This document shows, piece after piece, positions 26,146 through 34,533 of a stretch of 64,000 nt of DNA (position 1 is the stretch's first letter; the number at the start of each line of letters is the position of its first letter). Position numbers and translations under genes: made by a program. The notes under the pieces are model-generated. The model was not told the DNA's origin. It did not search any database and saw nothing but the letters and a program-made list of their open reading frames with translations. Origin of the DNA: Prado023 sp963753075 (GTDB taxonomy: Bacteria > Actinomycetota > Actinomycetes > S36-B12 > CAIYMF01). The stretch spans positions 992,001 through 1,056,000 of the forward strand of contig CAVWAR010000002.1 in the NCBI GenBank assembly GCA_963753075.1, in the 5' to 3' direction.

Positions 26146-27062
26146 CGGCGCTCCTCCTCGGCCTCGTCGCCTGACGAATACCCGTGGAAGAAGTAGTCCT
26201 CCAGATCCGGTTCCTCGCTGGTGATGCTCAGAGTCGTATGCCGTGCCGCTGCCTTGATCAGGCCATCGGCGCTCCCTTCGAGGGTGCAGCGAAGGACGCC
26301 GCCCTCGATGCTCAGAGCGCCAACGCCCTCGAGGTCGGTGAAGTCAGCAGAGGGCACCGATCCGGCGAAGACAATCTCCACCTCCCGGGTCGCTGACCCG
26401 AGGAGGGTCTCCACGTCCTCCACCGCCGCGAACACCCCCTGGCGGATGATGCCGACCCGGTCGGAGGTCGCCTGGACCTCGCTCAGGACGTGGGAGGACA
26501 TGAAGATCGTCCGGCCATCGGCCGCCACCTCACGCGCCATTGCCGTGAACTCCTGCTGGAGGAACGGGTCGAGGCCCGAGGTCGGCTCGTCCAAGATCAA
26601 CAGTTCAGGTTCATGCATGAAGGCCTGGATCAGGCCGACCTTCTGCCGATTGCCCTTCGACAAGGTCCTGATCGCCGGCCGCACGTCCAGCTGCAGGCGC
26701 TCGGCCAGCGCAGCGATCCGAGACTTCGCGACCCCGCCGCGCAGGTTGCCGAGGTAGGCGAGCAGTTCGTCGGCCGATTGTCGTCCATCCACCTGGAAAT
26801 CACCAGGCAGGTAGCCGACCCTGCCACGCACCTCGACGCCCTGAGCGCGTGGATCGAGGTCCAGGACACGAACACTGCCCCCGCTGGGCCGGATCAGGTC
26901 GAGCAGGACCCGGATCGTCGTGGTCTTGCCAGCACCGTTCGGGCCGAGGAACCCGAAGACCTCACCTGCGCGAACCTCCAGATCCAGTCCCCGTAGGGCA
27001 TGTGTGGACCCATAGTCCTTGCGCAGTCCCTCGGCCACAATGACCATCTCAGGCATCGCCAT
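26142..27062 (-). CDS. ABC transporter ATP-binding protein
   Basis: The 306-residue ATPase has Walker A GPNGAGKTT (about 39-47), a Q-loop region, signature LSKGNRQKVGLIQAF (a variant of LSGGQ common in DrrA/CcmA-type ATPases), Walker B LLILDEPTSGLDP and the switch His in MSSHVLSEVQ. A C-terminal extension of about 80 residues follows. It powers the permease downstream, to which it is translationally coupled. The start is ATG 27062. Confidence 0.93.
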   Translation of the reverse strand: MAMPEMVIVAEGLRKDYGSTHALRGLDLEVRAGEVFGFLGPNGAGKTTTIRVLLDLIRPSGGSVRVLDLDPRAQGVEVRGRVGYLPGDFQVDGRQSADELLAYLGNLRGGVAKSRIAALAERLQLDVRPAIRTLSKGNRQKVGLIQAFMHEPELLILDEPTSGLDPFLQQEFTAMAREVAADGRTIFMSSHVLSEVQATSDRVGIIRQGVFAAVEDVETLLGSATREVEIVFAGSVPSADFTDLEGVGALSIEGGVLRCTLEGSADGLIKAAARHTTLSITSEEPDLEDYFFHGYSSGDEAEEERR

Positions 27063-27591
27063 GACCTCCGTGGTCGTTGACCCTCCCCACCTCCATCAAA
27101 GCACTGGAAGGACCCCGGATCGGCCATGTGGCCGGGTTTCGGCATCGACACCGTCTGGGCGGTCGGCGATCGAGCCGAGCTGGCCGGCGGGAACGAGGTG
27201 CAGCTTCGCGTACCGGGCGTGGAGACGCGGGACGTGGGACCCGGCACACTTGAGATCGAGCGGCTGCGCTTGTCCCTGCTGCTCTGGGCGAGGTTCCAGC
27301 ATGGGCCAGATCGACGGGATCAACGGGATCGACGGGTTGGTGCCATATCTAGACGACCGGCTGGCTGAAGGGCTGATGGAGCCGCCCCTCTCGATGTGTC
27401 CGGCTCCATCAGCCCTGCAATCCGGTGCGACGCTCCTATCGCCGCCGGTGGACGCACCGCGGCGAACTTGGTGACGGGCGTGGCTGCACCGGCGTAGTTT
27501 CCGCCCAATCGCCGCACTCTGCGGTGCGCGCGTTGATCCGGGCGTTGGTCAGTGCCGAGCTCCGGGGTTGATGATCGTGCCGGTGACCTGG
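27063..27591. other. 529-bp gap; nothing identifiable
   Basis: Short open frames on both strands lack start signals and resemble no family that I recognise. The stretch follows the ABC promoter side and ends at the reductase fragment. It is probably decayed sequence. Confidence 0.4.
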
Positions 27592-27723
27592 TCAGTCCCG
27601 TCGCCGCTCGGCACGATCTGCCTTCGGGACTTCCCAGGTCGTCCCACGCCTGAGCTGAGGGCCGGTCCCACCCAGCACGGCGATGGTCTGCCCCTCGGCG
27701 GTGGGGGTCACCGCTTCGCTCAT
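27592..27723 (-). pseudogene. N-terminal remnant of an F420-dependent NADP reductase
   Basis: From the ATG at 27723 the minus strand reads MSEAVTPTAEGQTIAVLGGT followed by GPQ, the characteristic beginning of coenzyme F420:NADP oxidoreductase (NpdG/Fno), in which VLGGTGPQG binds NADPH. After GPQ the similarity stops abruptly and the frame ends 20 codons later. The full enzyme is about 210-230 residues, so over 80% is missing, consistent with a deletion. Recognition rests on about 12 residues. Confidence 0.5.
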
Positions 27724-27793
27724 GGCTACCCCTGGGGATCTCATTGGGCAGAACGCTGGTGTCGGGCCCCCAACCACGCGGCTGCGGACACTT

Positions 27794-28591
27794 TCACCGG
27801 TGGCGGTAGACCGGGGGCCGCTTCTCCAGGAAGGCCGCAGCGGCCTCGGACTGGTCCTCGGTCATCGCGGTGATCATCTGTTGTCGGTTCTCGAACTCGA
27901 TGGCTGCCCTGAGATTCGGCGTCTCCAGCGCGAGCCACATGCCCTGCTTGGTGAGCTCGACCGACGCCGGCGGGTTCAACTGGATCTCGGCGGCTTTCGC
28001 GAGCGCCGCCTGCAGCAGGACTTCACTCGGGACGACCTGCGTGACCAGCCCGATACGGGCGGCTTCTGCCGCATCGAACCTCCGCCCGGTGAGCATCAGT
28101 TCGTGGGCTGCGCCGGCGCCCACGATCCTGGGAAAGAGCCAGGAGACGCCTAAGTCACATGCGGAGAATCCGGCCCGGATGAACGACACCGCGAAGACAG
28201 CCGGCTCGGCAGCGATCCGGATGTCGCTGGCACAGACGAGTGCCAGCCCACCACCGGCCGCGGGCCCGTTCACCGCCGCGATGACCGGCTGCCGGAGCCC
28301 GTGGAGTCTCTCGGGCAGCGTCGCGATGTCGCGTTGCCGTTGCAGCATGTCGAGGACCCCGACGTCCTGCTGCGGCCGGTCGTCGTACCCCTCGAGGTCC
28401 AGTCCGGCGCAGAAGCCACGGCCTGCACCGGTGAGCACCACGACGTGGCAGTCCCGGTCGGTCTCGACCGCCGCCAGGGCTTCGTGCAGGGCACCGACGA
28501 GGTGCGCGTCCATGGCGTTCAGCCGATCCGGCCTGTTGAGGGTTAGGACGGTTACGCCCGGGTCGGGTCGGGTGATCTCCACCAGGTCCAT
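27794..28591 (-). CDS. enoyl-CoA hydratase/isomerase family protein
   Basis: The 265-residue crotonase has VLTGAGRGFCAGLDLEGYDD near 60-80 and AVNGPAAGGGLALVCASDIR near 110, which build the oxyanion hole. The acidic residue of the second catalytic region lies in FSACDLGVSWLFPRIVG. It hydrates or isomerises enoyl-CoA esters in fatty acid or sterol breakdown. The start is ATG 28591 with a strong GGAGGAG; the open lead upstream contains the operator-like palindrome at 28674 and is not coding. It appears intact although it sits in a decaying region. Confidence 0.9.
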   Translation of the reverse strand: MDLVEITRPDPGVTVLTLNRPDRLNAMDAHLVGALHEALAAVETDRDCHVVVLTGAGRGFCAGLDLEGYDDRPQQDVGVLDMLQRQRDIATLPERLHGLRQPVIAAVNGPAAGGGLALVCASDIRIAAEPAVFAVSFIRAGFSACDLGVSWLFPRIVGAGAAHELMLTGRRFDAAEAARIGLVTQVVPSEVLLQAALAKAAEIQLNPPASVELTKQGMWLALETPNLRAAIEFENRQQMITAMTEDQSEAAAAFLEKRPPVYRHR

Positions 28592-29075
28592 GAGTGTCTC
28601 CTCCTCAGACTCCACGACTCGGGCCCGAGCCCTCGGCCAACCGGCGGCGTCCAGCGCCGCCTGCCTGGGCCCTTCATGGTTGGTCACCAACCATGACAAG
28701 AACTAGGCGCCTCCTTCGCGCCACCTCCAAACTCCCATGGGAGGAGCCCGGCCACCACGGGCGAAGGTCCTGTCAGCCTGGTGGGGATCCATTCCGAGCA
28801 GGTGGACAGATCCGACTGTCCGGGTGCTCGGCAGAGTTGGCGGCGGGCGGGGTCTGGGCAGTTGTGAGGCCGCCGCGTGATGTGACGCCATGTCCGGGTT
28901 CGCGGTCCTTCTGCTGTTCCTTGTGGCGAAGTACGCCGACCCGAACCCTCCGTCGGACCTGTGGCATGCGCTCGGAGGGTGGTGCCTTTCGGCTCTTGTC
29001 CGGGCTGTGGGTCGGGTGGATGCTGATAGTAGGAATCGGTATCGGGGGAGGATCGGCCGGTGGAGGAGGTTGGTC
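28592..29075. other. divergent intergenic region between enoyl-CoA hydratase and lipoprotein
   Basis: These 484 bp hold the 23-bp palindrome listed separately and no gene. A frame open on the plus strand from 28890 joins the lipoprotein but contains no signal-like start, and the true start is at 29076. Both flanking genes are transcribed outward, so their promoters must lie here. Confidence 0.5.
28674..28696. promoter_or_regulatory. 23-bp perfect palindrome, TetR-type operator candidate
   Basis: Two 11-bp arms flank a single central C: the left arm is TCATGGTTGGT and the right arm is its exact complement. The centre TTGGTCACCAA resembles operators of TetR-family fatty-acid regulators. It lies 83 bp upstream of the enoyl-CoA hydratase start, in a position to control it or the divergent lipoprotein gene. 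Confidence 0.6.
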
Positions 29076-30353
29076 ATGTCGGGGAGTCTGGGGAGGTTGG
29101 GAGTCATCGCCGTGTCGGCGGCGTCGCTGGTGCTCGCGGCGTGTTCGTCGGGCAGTGATGGCGGATCTGAGGCCAGCGCGACGCCCGAGCCCACCGTTGC
29201 TACGTCGACCGTCACAGGCCCGGACGTGACATGGTCGCGATCGATGGGCGCGGCCCTGGGCGGTGACGGTGCCCAGGGCATGGTTGATGTCGTGGCTGCT
29301 GGCCCGGGCCTGGTTGCTCTGGGTCATGAGGAGCAGGGTCCGGACGCTGGTCTTGTCTGTGGCGTGGTGTGGACATCTCCGGATGGGTCGCAGTGGACCC
29401 GTGTGCCCGAGGTCGGTGCTGAAGCGGGTGAGTGCGGCGGGTCCCCCGGCGGGACGGCCGTCGCTGCTGGGGGCCCTGGCTTGGTGGCTATGGGGGCTCA
29501 GGCGAGCGTCGTGTGGACGTCTCGCGACGGGCTGTCGTGGCAGCAGCATCTCGGGGAGCCGGTGGCATGGATGGAGCAGGTGGTGGACGTCACGGCTGGG
29601 GGGCCGGGCCTGGTGGCGGTCGGCGTGAAGCGTGCCGATACCGAGGATTCCAGTGCCGCTGTGTGGACCTCGCCGGACGGGGTGACGTGGACGCCGGTTC
29701 CCGAGGACGAAGCGGTGTTCGGCGGGAAGGGCTCCCAGCTCATGTTGAGTGTGACTCAGGGTGGCCCGGGCCTGGTCGCCGTCGGTATCGACCGCGACTC
29801 CAGCGCCGCTGTGTGGACCTCGCCGGACGGTCTGACCTGGACCCGGGTGCCTCACGATGAGGCCGTGTTCGGCGGTGAGGGCAGCCAGCACATGTTCGGA
29901 GTCACCAGTGGGGGGCCGGGCCTGATCGCGGTGGGAGAGGATTGGACTGACACCGAATCCGGCGGCGGGCGCGCCGCTGTGTGGACCTCGCCGGACGGGG
30001 TGGCCTGGACCCGGGTGCCCGACGATGAGGCGGTGTTCGGTGTTGCGGGTCGGAACACGTCGATGGGCCAGGTGGCCACCCTGGGGTCGACACTGGTCGC
30101 CACGGGGATCGCGCTGGACCCCAGCAGCAAAGGTGCCCACCAGCCCCTGGCCTGGTCCTCCGCGGACGGCATCACCTGGTCGGTGATGGACCTCGGCCCA
30201 TTGTTCGACACCGGGGAGATCGGGTACCTGGACAGTCTGACCGCAGGCGGACCCGGTCTGGTGGCGGTCGGCAGAGTCGAGGAAGCTACCCCCAACCACG
30301 AGTGGGCGCCCGCTGATGCCCTCGTTCTGATCGCGATCCCGGCGGACCAGTAG
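29076..30353 (+). CDS. lipoprotein with repeated Asp-box-like motifs
   Basis: The 425-residue protein has a type II signal peptide with lipobox VLAAC, so Cys23 is lipidated and the protein is anchored outside the membrane. The mature part is a chain of about six repeats of roughly 50-60 residues, each with GGPGLVAVG and WTSPDGVTWTRVP. SxDGxxW is an Asp-box-like turn seen in sialidase-type beta-propellers, so a propeller fold is likely. No catalytic residues are apparent. GGAGGAGG before ATG 29076 decides the start. Repeat pairs are close at DNA level, suggesting recent duplication. Confidence 0.8.
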   Translation: MSGSLGRLGVIAVSAASLVLAACSSGSDGGSEASATPEPTVATSTVTGPDVTWSRSMGAALGGDGAQGMVDVVAAGPGLVALGHEEQGPDAGLVCGVVWTSPDGSQWTRVPEVGAEAGECGGSPGGTAVAAGGPGLVAMGAQASVVWTSRDGLSWQQHLGEPVAWMEQVVDVTAGGPGLVAVGVKRADTEDSSAAVWTSPDGVTWTPVPEDEAVFGGKGSQLMLSVTQGGPGLVAVGIDRDSSAAVWTSPDGLTWTRVPHDEAVFGGEGSQHMFGVTSGGPGLIAVGEDWTDTESGGGRAAVWTSPDGVAWTRVPDDEAVFGVAGRNTSMGQVATLGSTLVATGIALDPSSKGAHQPLAWSSADGITWSVMDLGPLFDTGEIGYLDSLTAGGPGLVAVGRVEEATPNHEWAPADALVLIAIPADQ

Positions 30354-30479
30354 CGCTCGACCCCCGGCCATGACCCTGGCACCGCAGCGGATCCCGTCAG
30401 CGGGTTCTTCGCACGGTGTCTGCTTCGCCAGTGAGGGAGACGCTCCGGTGATGGCGGCATCTCGTGACGGGGATCGCCG

Positions 30480-30866
30480 GTGCCGACAGAGCAGTGCTGC
30501 GACCGACACGGGTCGGCCGCCGGGTCGGTGCGTCGCCTCAGCCCGTTGGGTGCGATGGCCGTGGCCGCGATCATCGCTGCTGGCTACTCCTGGCTGTCGC
30601 TGCTGCGGTTCTTCAAGATGCAGGCGGGAATCGACCTCGCGCTCTACACCCAAGCCGTCCAGGGGTACAGCGAACCCCCCCAATGGCCGATCAGCGACCT
30701 CAAGGGGAGCGCGGACTTCGATCTTCTCGGCGATCACTTCACGCCGGTCGTGGCCCTGGCGGCGCCGGCCTACCGGGTGTGTCCGCATGCGTGGGTCCTG
30801 ATGCTCTGCTCGTGCAATCACGGGCGGCCCGGCAGTGCGTCTATCCGCCGCGTGTCGCGCACGTAG
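30480..30866 (+). pseudogene. truncated DUF2079-like membrane protein
   Basis: From about 30555 the frame reads a hydrophobic segment and then DLALYTQAVQGYS and LLGDHFTPVVALAAPAYRV, the typical N-terminal part of DUF2079 multi-membrane proteins, which usually exceed 450 residues. After HAWVLMLCS the similarity ends and the frame drifts to a stop at 30866. The promoter-proximal lead is not protein-like. I read this as a 3'-deleted gene remnant of about 90 recognisable residues. Confidence 0.6.
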
Positions 30867-30951
30867 GAAGGCAGCGCCCCACAGCGACGCGCCTCGGCTT
30901 CAGTCGAGGAATGCCCGATCGCGGGCATGGACCCGCGCCCCCGGTCCAGGC

Positions 30952-32025
30952 CTATGTGCGCGCCGCCGGGGCCGCCTGGAAGTAGCCCTCGTCGATCATG
31001 TACTGGAACATGTCTTCCATCGACTCCCGCAGGGGGCGATAGGTCAGGCCCAGTTCCTGGTGGCTCTTGGAGTTGTCGAGCTTGAAGGGGACGTCGACGT
31101 TCCCAGCCACCGATCGGCGGGTGAGCCCAACGGTTGGCGCGAGCAGCCAGACCAACCACTTCGGTATTGCCCTGGTGGGGATCGGGTAGTCCTGACCGAA
31201 GCGAGGGTGCAGCAGCTGAACGGCATCGAGCATGTTGCTGGAGTGCCCGGAGATGATGTGGCGTCCGCGTGCCCCGGGTGTGTAGGCGGCAGCAAGGTGG
31301 GCCCGGGCGACGTCTCGGACGTCGACGAATCCCATCGCGATCCGGGGTGCCCCGTGCCGGAACTCGCCTTCACCCACTGAACGCATGATGGCGAAGCTCT
31401 CCGAGGTCGGCCGGCCCCCGATGGCCGGTCCCATGACCAGGGCAGGGTTCACGGTGACCAGGTCCCAGTTCGACTGAGCCCCGGCGATCGTCCATGCCGC
31501 CCGCTCGGCGAGAGTCTTCGAGTACGAGTACGGCTGGTAGTCCAGTGACGCTGTGGTGTTCCACACGTCCTCGGTCAGAATGCCGTTGGGAGCCTCGGCA
31601 CACTCGGCCGCGTCCGTGTAGATCGCGGCCACGGAACTTGTCACCACCACGCGTTGGACGCTGTCAACCCGGGTCGCCTGCTCCAGCACGTTGCGGGTCC
31701 CAGCCAGAGCCGGGTCGATCAGCTCCTTCTGTGGGTCCTTCACCGTCAGCGTGAATGGCGACGCCGTGTGGAACACGACGCTGGCGCCGTCCATGGCGGC
31801 GGCGTATGAGCCCTCGGTCAGCAGATCCGCCTTGAAGTAGTCGATCGTGCCTGGTGAGGTCTCGGCAAGGGCGTCGAGGTGCGCGAGCTTCCCGGTGTTC
31901 GCTGGGTCTCGAACGGCGGCATGGACGGTGGCTCCGGCTTCGAGAAGGCCCTTCACCAGCCAGCCCGCAACGAATCCCGTGGCGCCAGTAACGAGTACAG
32001 GCGACGAGGTATCGATCTCGAACAT
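30952..32025 (-). CDS. extended SDR: NAD(P)-dependent epimerase/reductase-like
   Basis: The 357-residue protein starts with a Rossmann motif PVLVTGATGFVAGWLVKGLL and has VVFHTASPF, the substrate-side TSSVAAIY and the catalytic YSYSK. The layout fits dihydroflavonol-4-reductase/cinnamoyl-CoA-reductase-like extended SDRs, which reduce an aldehyde or ketone with NADPH. The C-terminal part varies by substrate and gives no clear hint. It appears intact, with ATG at 32025, and stands alone among remnants. Confidence 0.88.
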   Translation of the reverse strand: MFEIDTSSPVLVTGATGFVAGWLVKGLLEAGATVHAAVRDPANTGKLAHLDALAETSPGTIDYFKADLLTEGSYAAAMDGASVVFHTASPFTLTVKDPQKELIDPALAGTRNVLEQATRVDSVQRVVVTSSVAAIYTDAAECAEAPNGILTEDVWNTTASLDYQPYSYSKTLAERAAWTIAGAQSNWDLVTVNPALVMGPAIGGRPTSESFAIMRSVGEGEFRHGAPRIAMGFVDVRDVARAHLAAAYTPGARGRHIISGHSSNMLDAVQLLHPRFGQDYPIPTRAIPKWLVWLLAPTVGLTRRSVAGNVDVPFKLDNSKSHQELGLTYRPLRESMEDMFQYMIDEGYFQAAPAART

Positions 32026-32378
32026 CGGCGGTTCTCCCCTTTCGTTCGTTGACCACGACAGGAGCCAACGGCCATCACGCTACTGAGCCCGGATCGCCCG
32101 CGGCAAGGGCGCTCTGGCCTGCCCCGCAGCCGCTCCTGCATCACGATCTCGTGGAGCTGGCCGGCGCGCCGCCTCGGTCCGTGGGGGCCGCGTCCTTCCG
32201 CCGCCTGTCGCTCAACCCGCGGCGGCGTCGCCTATGAAAGTCGAGGACGAGGCCACAACGTGTCCGTGCATCGAGCACGGTACTGGCCTTGGCCCTGGGT
32301 TAGGCCCCCCGCGCCCCGGAGTCGACCCTGACCGTCGCCGGCGCCGTCTCGCCATGCGAACGCCGCCGCAGCTCGGCG
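32026..32378. other. 353-bp gap; nothing identifiable
   Basis: No frame on either strand has a convincing start or family resemblance. It lies between the SDR start and the hydrolase fragment and probably contains the SDR promoter. Confidence 0.4.
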
Positions 32379-32531
32379 ATGCTCAGGCCCACGATGATCG
32401 AGCAGACCGCGGAGCGGGTCCAGGACGGCCGGGCGCACATCTACCCGGACTGGGGACACGGGCGAACCAGCACGTCGTCGACCACCGCGCACCTCTCGCT
32501 CGGGTTCCTGCTGGCCGCCCGGCGCGCCTGA
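32379..32531 (+). pseudogene. C-terminal fragment resembling an alpha/beta hydrolase
   Basis: The frame reads MIEQTAERVQDGRAHIYPDW followed by GHGRT and LGFLLA before the stop at 32529. The arrangement GRA-x-IYP-x-WGHG is like the last strand and catalytic His region of alpha/beta-hydrolase lyso-lipase types. No upstream two thirds of such a gene is present. The resemblance is short and could be coincidental. Confidence 0.35.
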
Positions 32532-32592
32532 CGCGCCTGCAGACAGAGCGAGTTCGCTCGGACCGTGCTGGGGTGCGTGCGTCTATCCGCGG

Positions 32593-32706
32593 CGTAGGAG
32601 CAATGATCAGAATCGCTTGAACTCTGGATCATCCGCGGGAGGGCGGCGCGCCCCTTCGCGTCACCCGGCAGAGGGCCTTCCACAGGTTCTGGTCATTGCT
32701 CCTGCG
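32593..32706. repeat. 114-bp segment bounded by 20-bp inverted repeats
   Basis: The left arm CGTAGGAGCAATGATCAGAA (32593-32612) and the right arm (32687-32706) are inverted copies with 18 of 20 matches. The interior codes for nothing recognisable. The layout is that of a small non-autonomous element or the ends of a collapsed insertion sequence. Confidence 0.5.
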
Positions 32707-32848
32707 ACCCGGCGGGGGTCGTGTTCGGCAACAAGCACGTGATCGTCGAGGTCGATGGCCAATTGAAGATCCAGAGCCACGCGCCGGGGAGCTCGCTGGG
32801 ACGGGGAGAGGCTGCCGAGGTGCCGGCAGGGCGCACTCACCCCAGCGC

Positions 32849-33034
32849 CTACTGGTCGGTGAACCAAACAGCTAGCGCAAGATGCGACCAGCTCGCGTTT
32901 GGCTGAGACAGATCGGTCACCTTCTCGATGGCGATGTTCGGATGGCTAGCAAGCCACTCGTTCACGCTCGCCTCAAGGTTCTCGAACTCTGGCTTCCGGT
33001 TGCCACACTTCGCAGAGAAGATTCTCATTTTCAT
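32849..33034 (-). CDS. small protein of unknown function with lower GC
   Basis: The 61-residue protein begins MKMRIFSAKCGNRKPEFENL and ends SHLALAVWFTDQ. It combines a short strand, a helix (LEASVNEWLASHP) and two strands, a compact pattern seen in small bacterial alpha-beta proteins. GAAGGA about 8 nt before ATG 33034 supports it, and a second ATG lies two codons later. Base composition is visibly lower in GC than the surroundings, which suggests transfer. No family recognised. Confidence 0.6.
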   Translation of the reverse strand: MKMRIFSAKCGNRKPEFENLEASVNEWLASHPNIAIEKVTDLSQPNASWSHLALAVWFTDQ

Positions 33035-33456
33035 TGTGCGTCCTTCGCTAGGTGAAACCGAGGCTATCGGGCTCATCGAAGTTGAGCCGGCAAGGTCGTG
33101 GACGCCGACGCCGCCCTCTTCACCCGCCCCGGCTTCCGGGAGTTCACCGACCTCAGCCGCAGCCGACCGAGCAGGTCAGGGTGACTCAACTCATCGATTG
33201 CCCCGCTTCAGCCGCGACCGAATCGGCCTCCGGGTGACCCACACCGCCGCGAGCTGGGCGCCTTCAGGCGGGCATCGCAGGGCTTGCAGGGAAGTGGCAT
33301 CGACTGGGGTTGCCTAGCCTTGGTCCTGGGTCCGCCGGTGCCCGTCAAGGGCCCTCGTGGGCGTCCTGGTCAGTTGCGATATTGCCGAGTTTGCGGGAGA
33401 ACCGCTGGTGCTTCCGGTGGGCTTGGATCTGCGGGATGGTTTCGTCGGGGTGCTGG
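33035..33456. other. 422-bp gap before the SEC-C gene; nothing certain
   Basis: A stretch at about 33095-33170 on the plus strand reads like a protein piece (VDADAALFTRPGFREFTDLS) without start or continuation. Otherwise no gene is seen. The promoter of the SEC-C/pRiA4b pair should lie near the right end. Confidence 0.35.
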
Positions 33457-34533
33457 ATGGGTGATGATGTCGGGGTGCGAAGCGGCGAACTTGATCGTCT
33501 CGACCGGCAGATTCGCGGGGCCAGTCGTGGGCCGGCTCTGGCGTACGCCGATGTCCTGGAACGCGCGATCGGCGTGTGTGACGAGGATCCCGGCGCGGCG
33601 GCGTTCCTCGATGTGCTCGAGCTGCACAGCGAGCTGGCCGAGACCTATGACCGGCTGGGCCGGGTTGAGGAGGCGCTGCGACACGCGGACGTGCTCGTCG
33701 AGCATGGGTACCGGTGCCAGCCCGATCCGCGGTGCCGCCGGGCGGAGATCCTGACCCGGCATGGCCGGCTTGCCGAGGCCGCACCGATCTGGGAGGCGGT
33801 GGCGGCGGATACCCCTGAGGACGTGTGGGTGTACAACAGCGCTGGGCTGGAGTACGGCGCGGTCGGGGAGCATGAGCTGGCGCTGTCGTGGTTGACGCGC
33901 GCGTTGGAGCTTGCGGTTGGCACGGGGGATCCTGAGCGGCTGGTGGGGCAGCTGCGTGATCTGCGTGCGGCCTCACTGAGCGCGTTGGGACGCGAGCCGG
34001 ACGCGCTGCAGAGCGCCGTGCCGACTCGGGCCGTTCCCGGCCGGTTGCAGTGGCCGAACAGCTTGGGTTCCGGCGCGATGGTCGACCGGGAGTTGACGCT
34101 CGCGGGTGAGCCGGCCGGGCAGGTTCCGGTCGCGGTGGCGTGGCTTCCCGCGGCCGAGTACGCCGCCTGGCCGGCGCGGTGGCCGGATCTGGCCGATAGC
34201 CCGCTGTGCCATGACGAGGTCGGCGAACCGGTCAGCCACGCGGTGTACTGCCGGCGGATGGAGGGTCGGCTGCGGGCTCACCGAGAGTCGGGGGTGGCCC
34301 GCGTGAGTGTCGTGGCGGTGCGGTCCGCGGAGTTCGACCCCTGGGTGGCCGACAACGCCCCGGAGGGGTTGGATGCTTCGCGGTTGCGGGCCCGGTACGC
34401 GGCCGACGTGGCGCGGGACCCGTCGCGGACGATCGCCTGGCCCCCGGGGCGCAACGACCCGTGTTGGTGCGGGTCGGGCCGCAAGTACAAGAGGTGCTGC
34501 GGGGTGCCCGGCGTGCTGGAGTCGCCGCGGTGA
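33457..34533 (+). CDS. TPR-like protein with C-terminal SEC-C zinc motif
   Basis: The 358-residue protein has helical repeats of TPR type at about 10-190: LHSELAETYDRLGRVEEALR, then RRAEILTRHGRLAEAAPIW and YNSAGLEYGAVGEHELALSW. A middle region of unclear fold follows, and it ends with GRNDPCWCGSGRKYKRCCG. That end is the SEC-C zinc-binding motif (CxC...CC) first seen at the SecA C-terminus and often used for binding other proteins or ribosomes. Its stop overlaps the GTG start of the pRiA4b-type gene. The start at ATG 33457 is tentative; the frame is open further upstream. Confidence 0.75.
   Translation: MGDDVGVRSGELDRLDRQIRGASRGPALAYADVLERAIGVCDEDPGAAAFLDVLELHSELAETYDRLGRVEEALRHADVLVEHGYRCQPDPRCRRAEILTRHGRLAEAAPIWEAVAADTPEDVWVYNSAGLEYGAVGEHELALSWLTRALELAVGTGDPERLVGQLRDLRAASLSALGREPDALQSAVPTRAVPGRLQWPNSLGSGAMVDRELTLAGEPAGQVPVAVAWLPAAEYAAWPARWPDLADSPLCHDEVGEPVSHAVYCRRMEGRLRAHRESGVARVSVVAVRSAEFDPWVADNAPEGLDASRLRARYAADVARDPSRTIAWPPGRNDPCWCGSGRKYKRCCGVPGVLESPR

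Noticed and set aside
27296..27474. Small protein starting MGQIDGINGIDGLV
   Set aside because: No ribosome-binding site, no family resemblance, and it lies in decayed DNA; repeated GATCAACGGGATCGACGGG-like bases explain the sequence.
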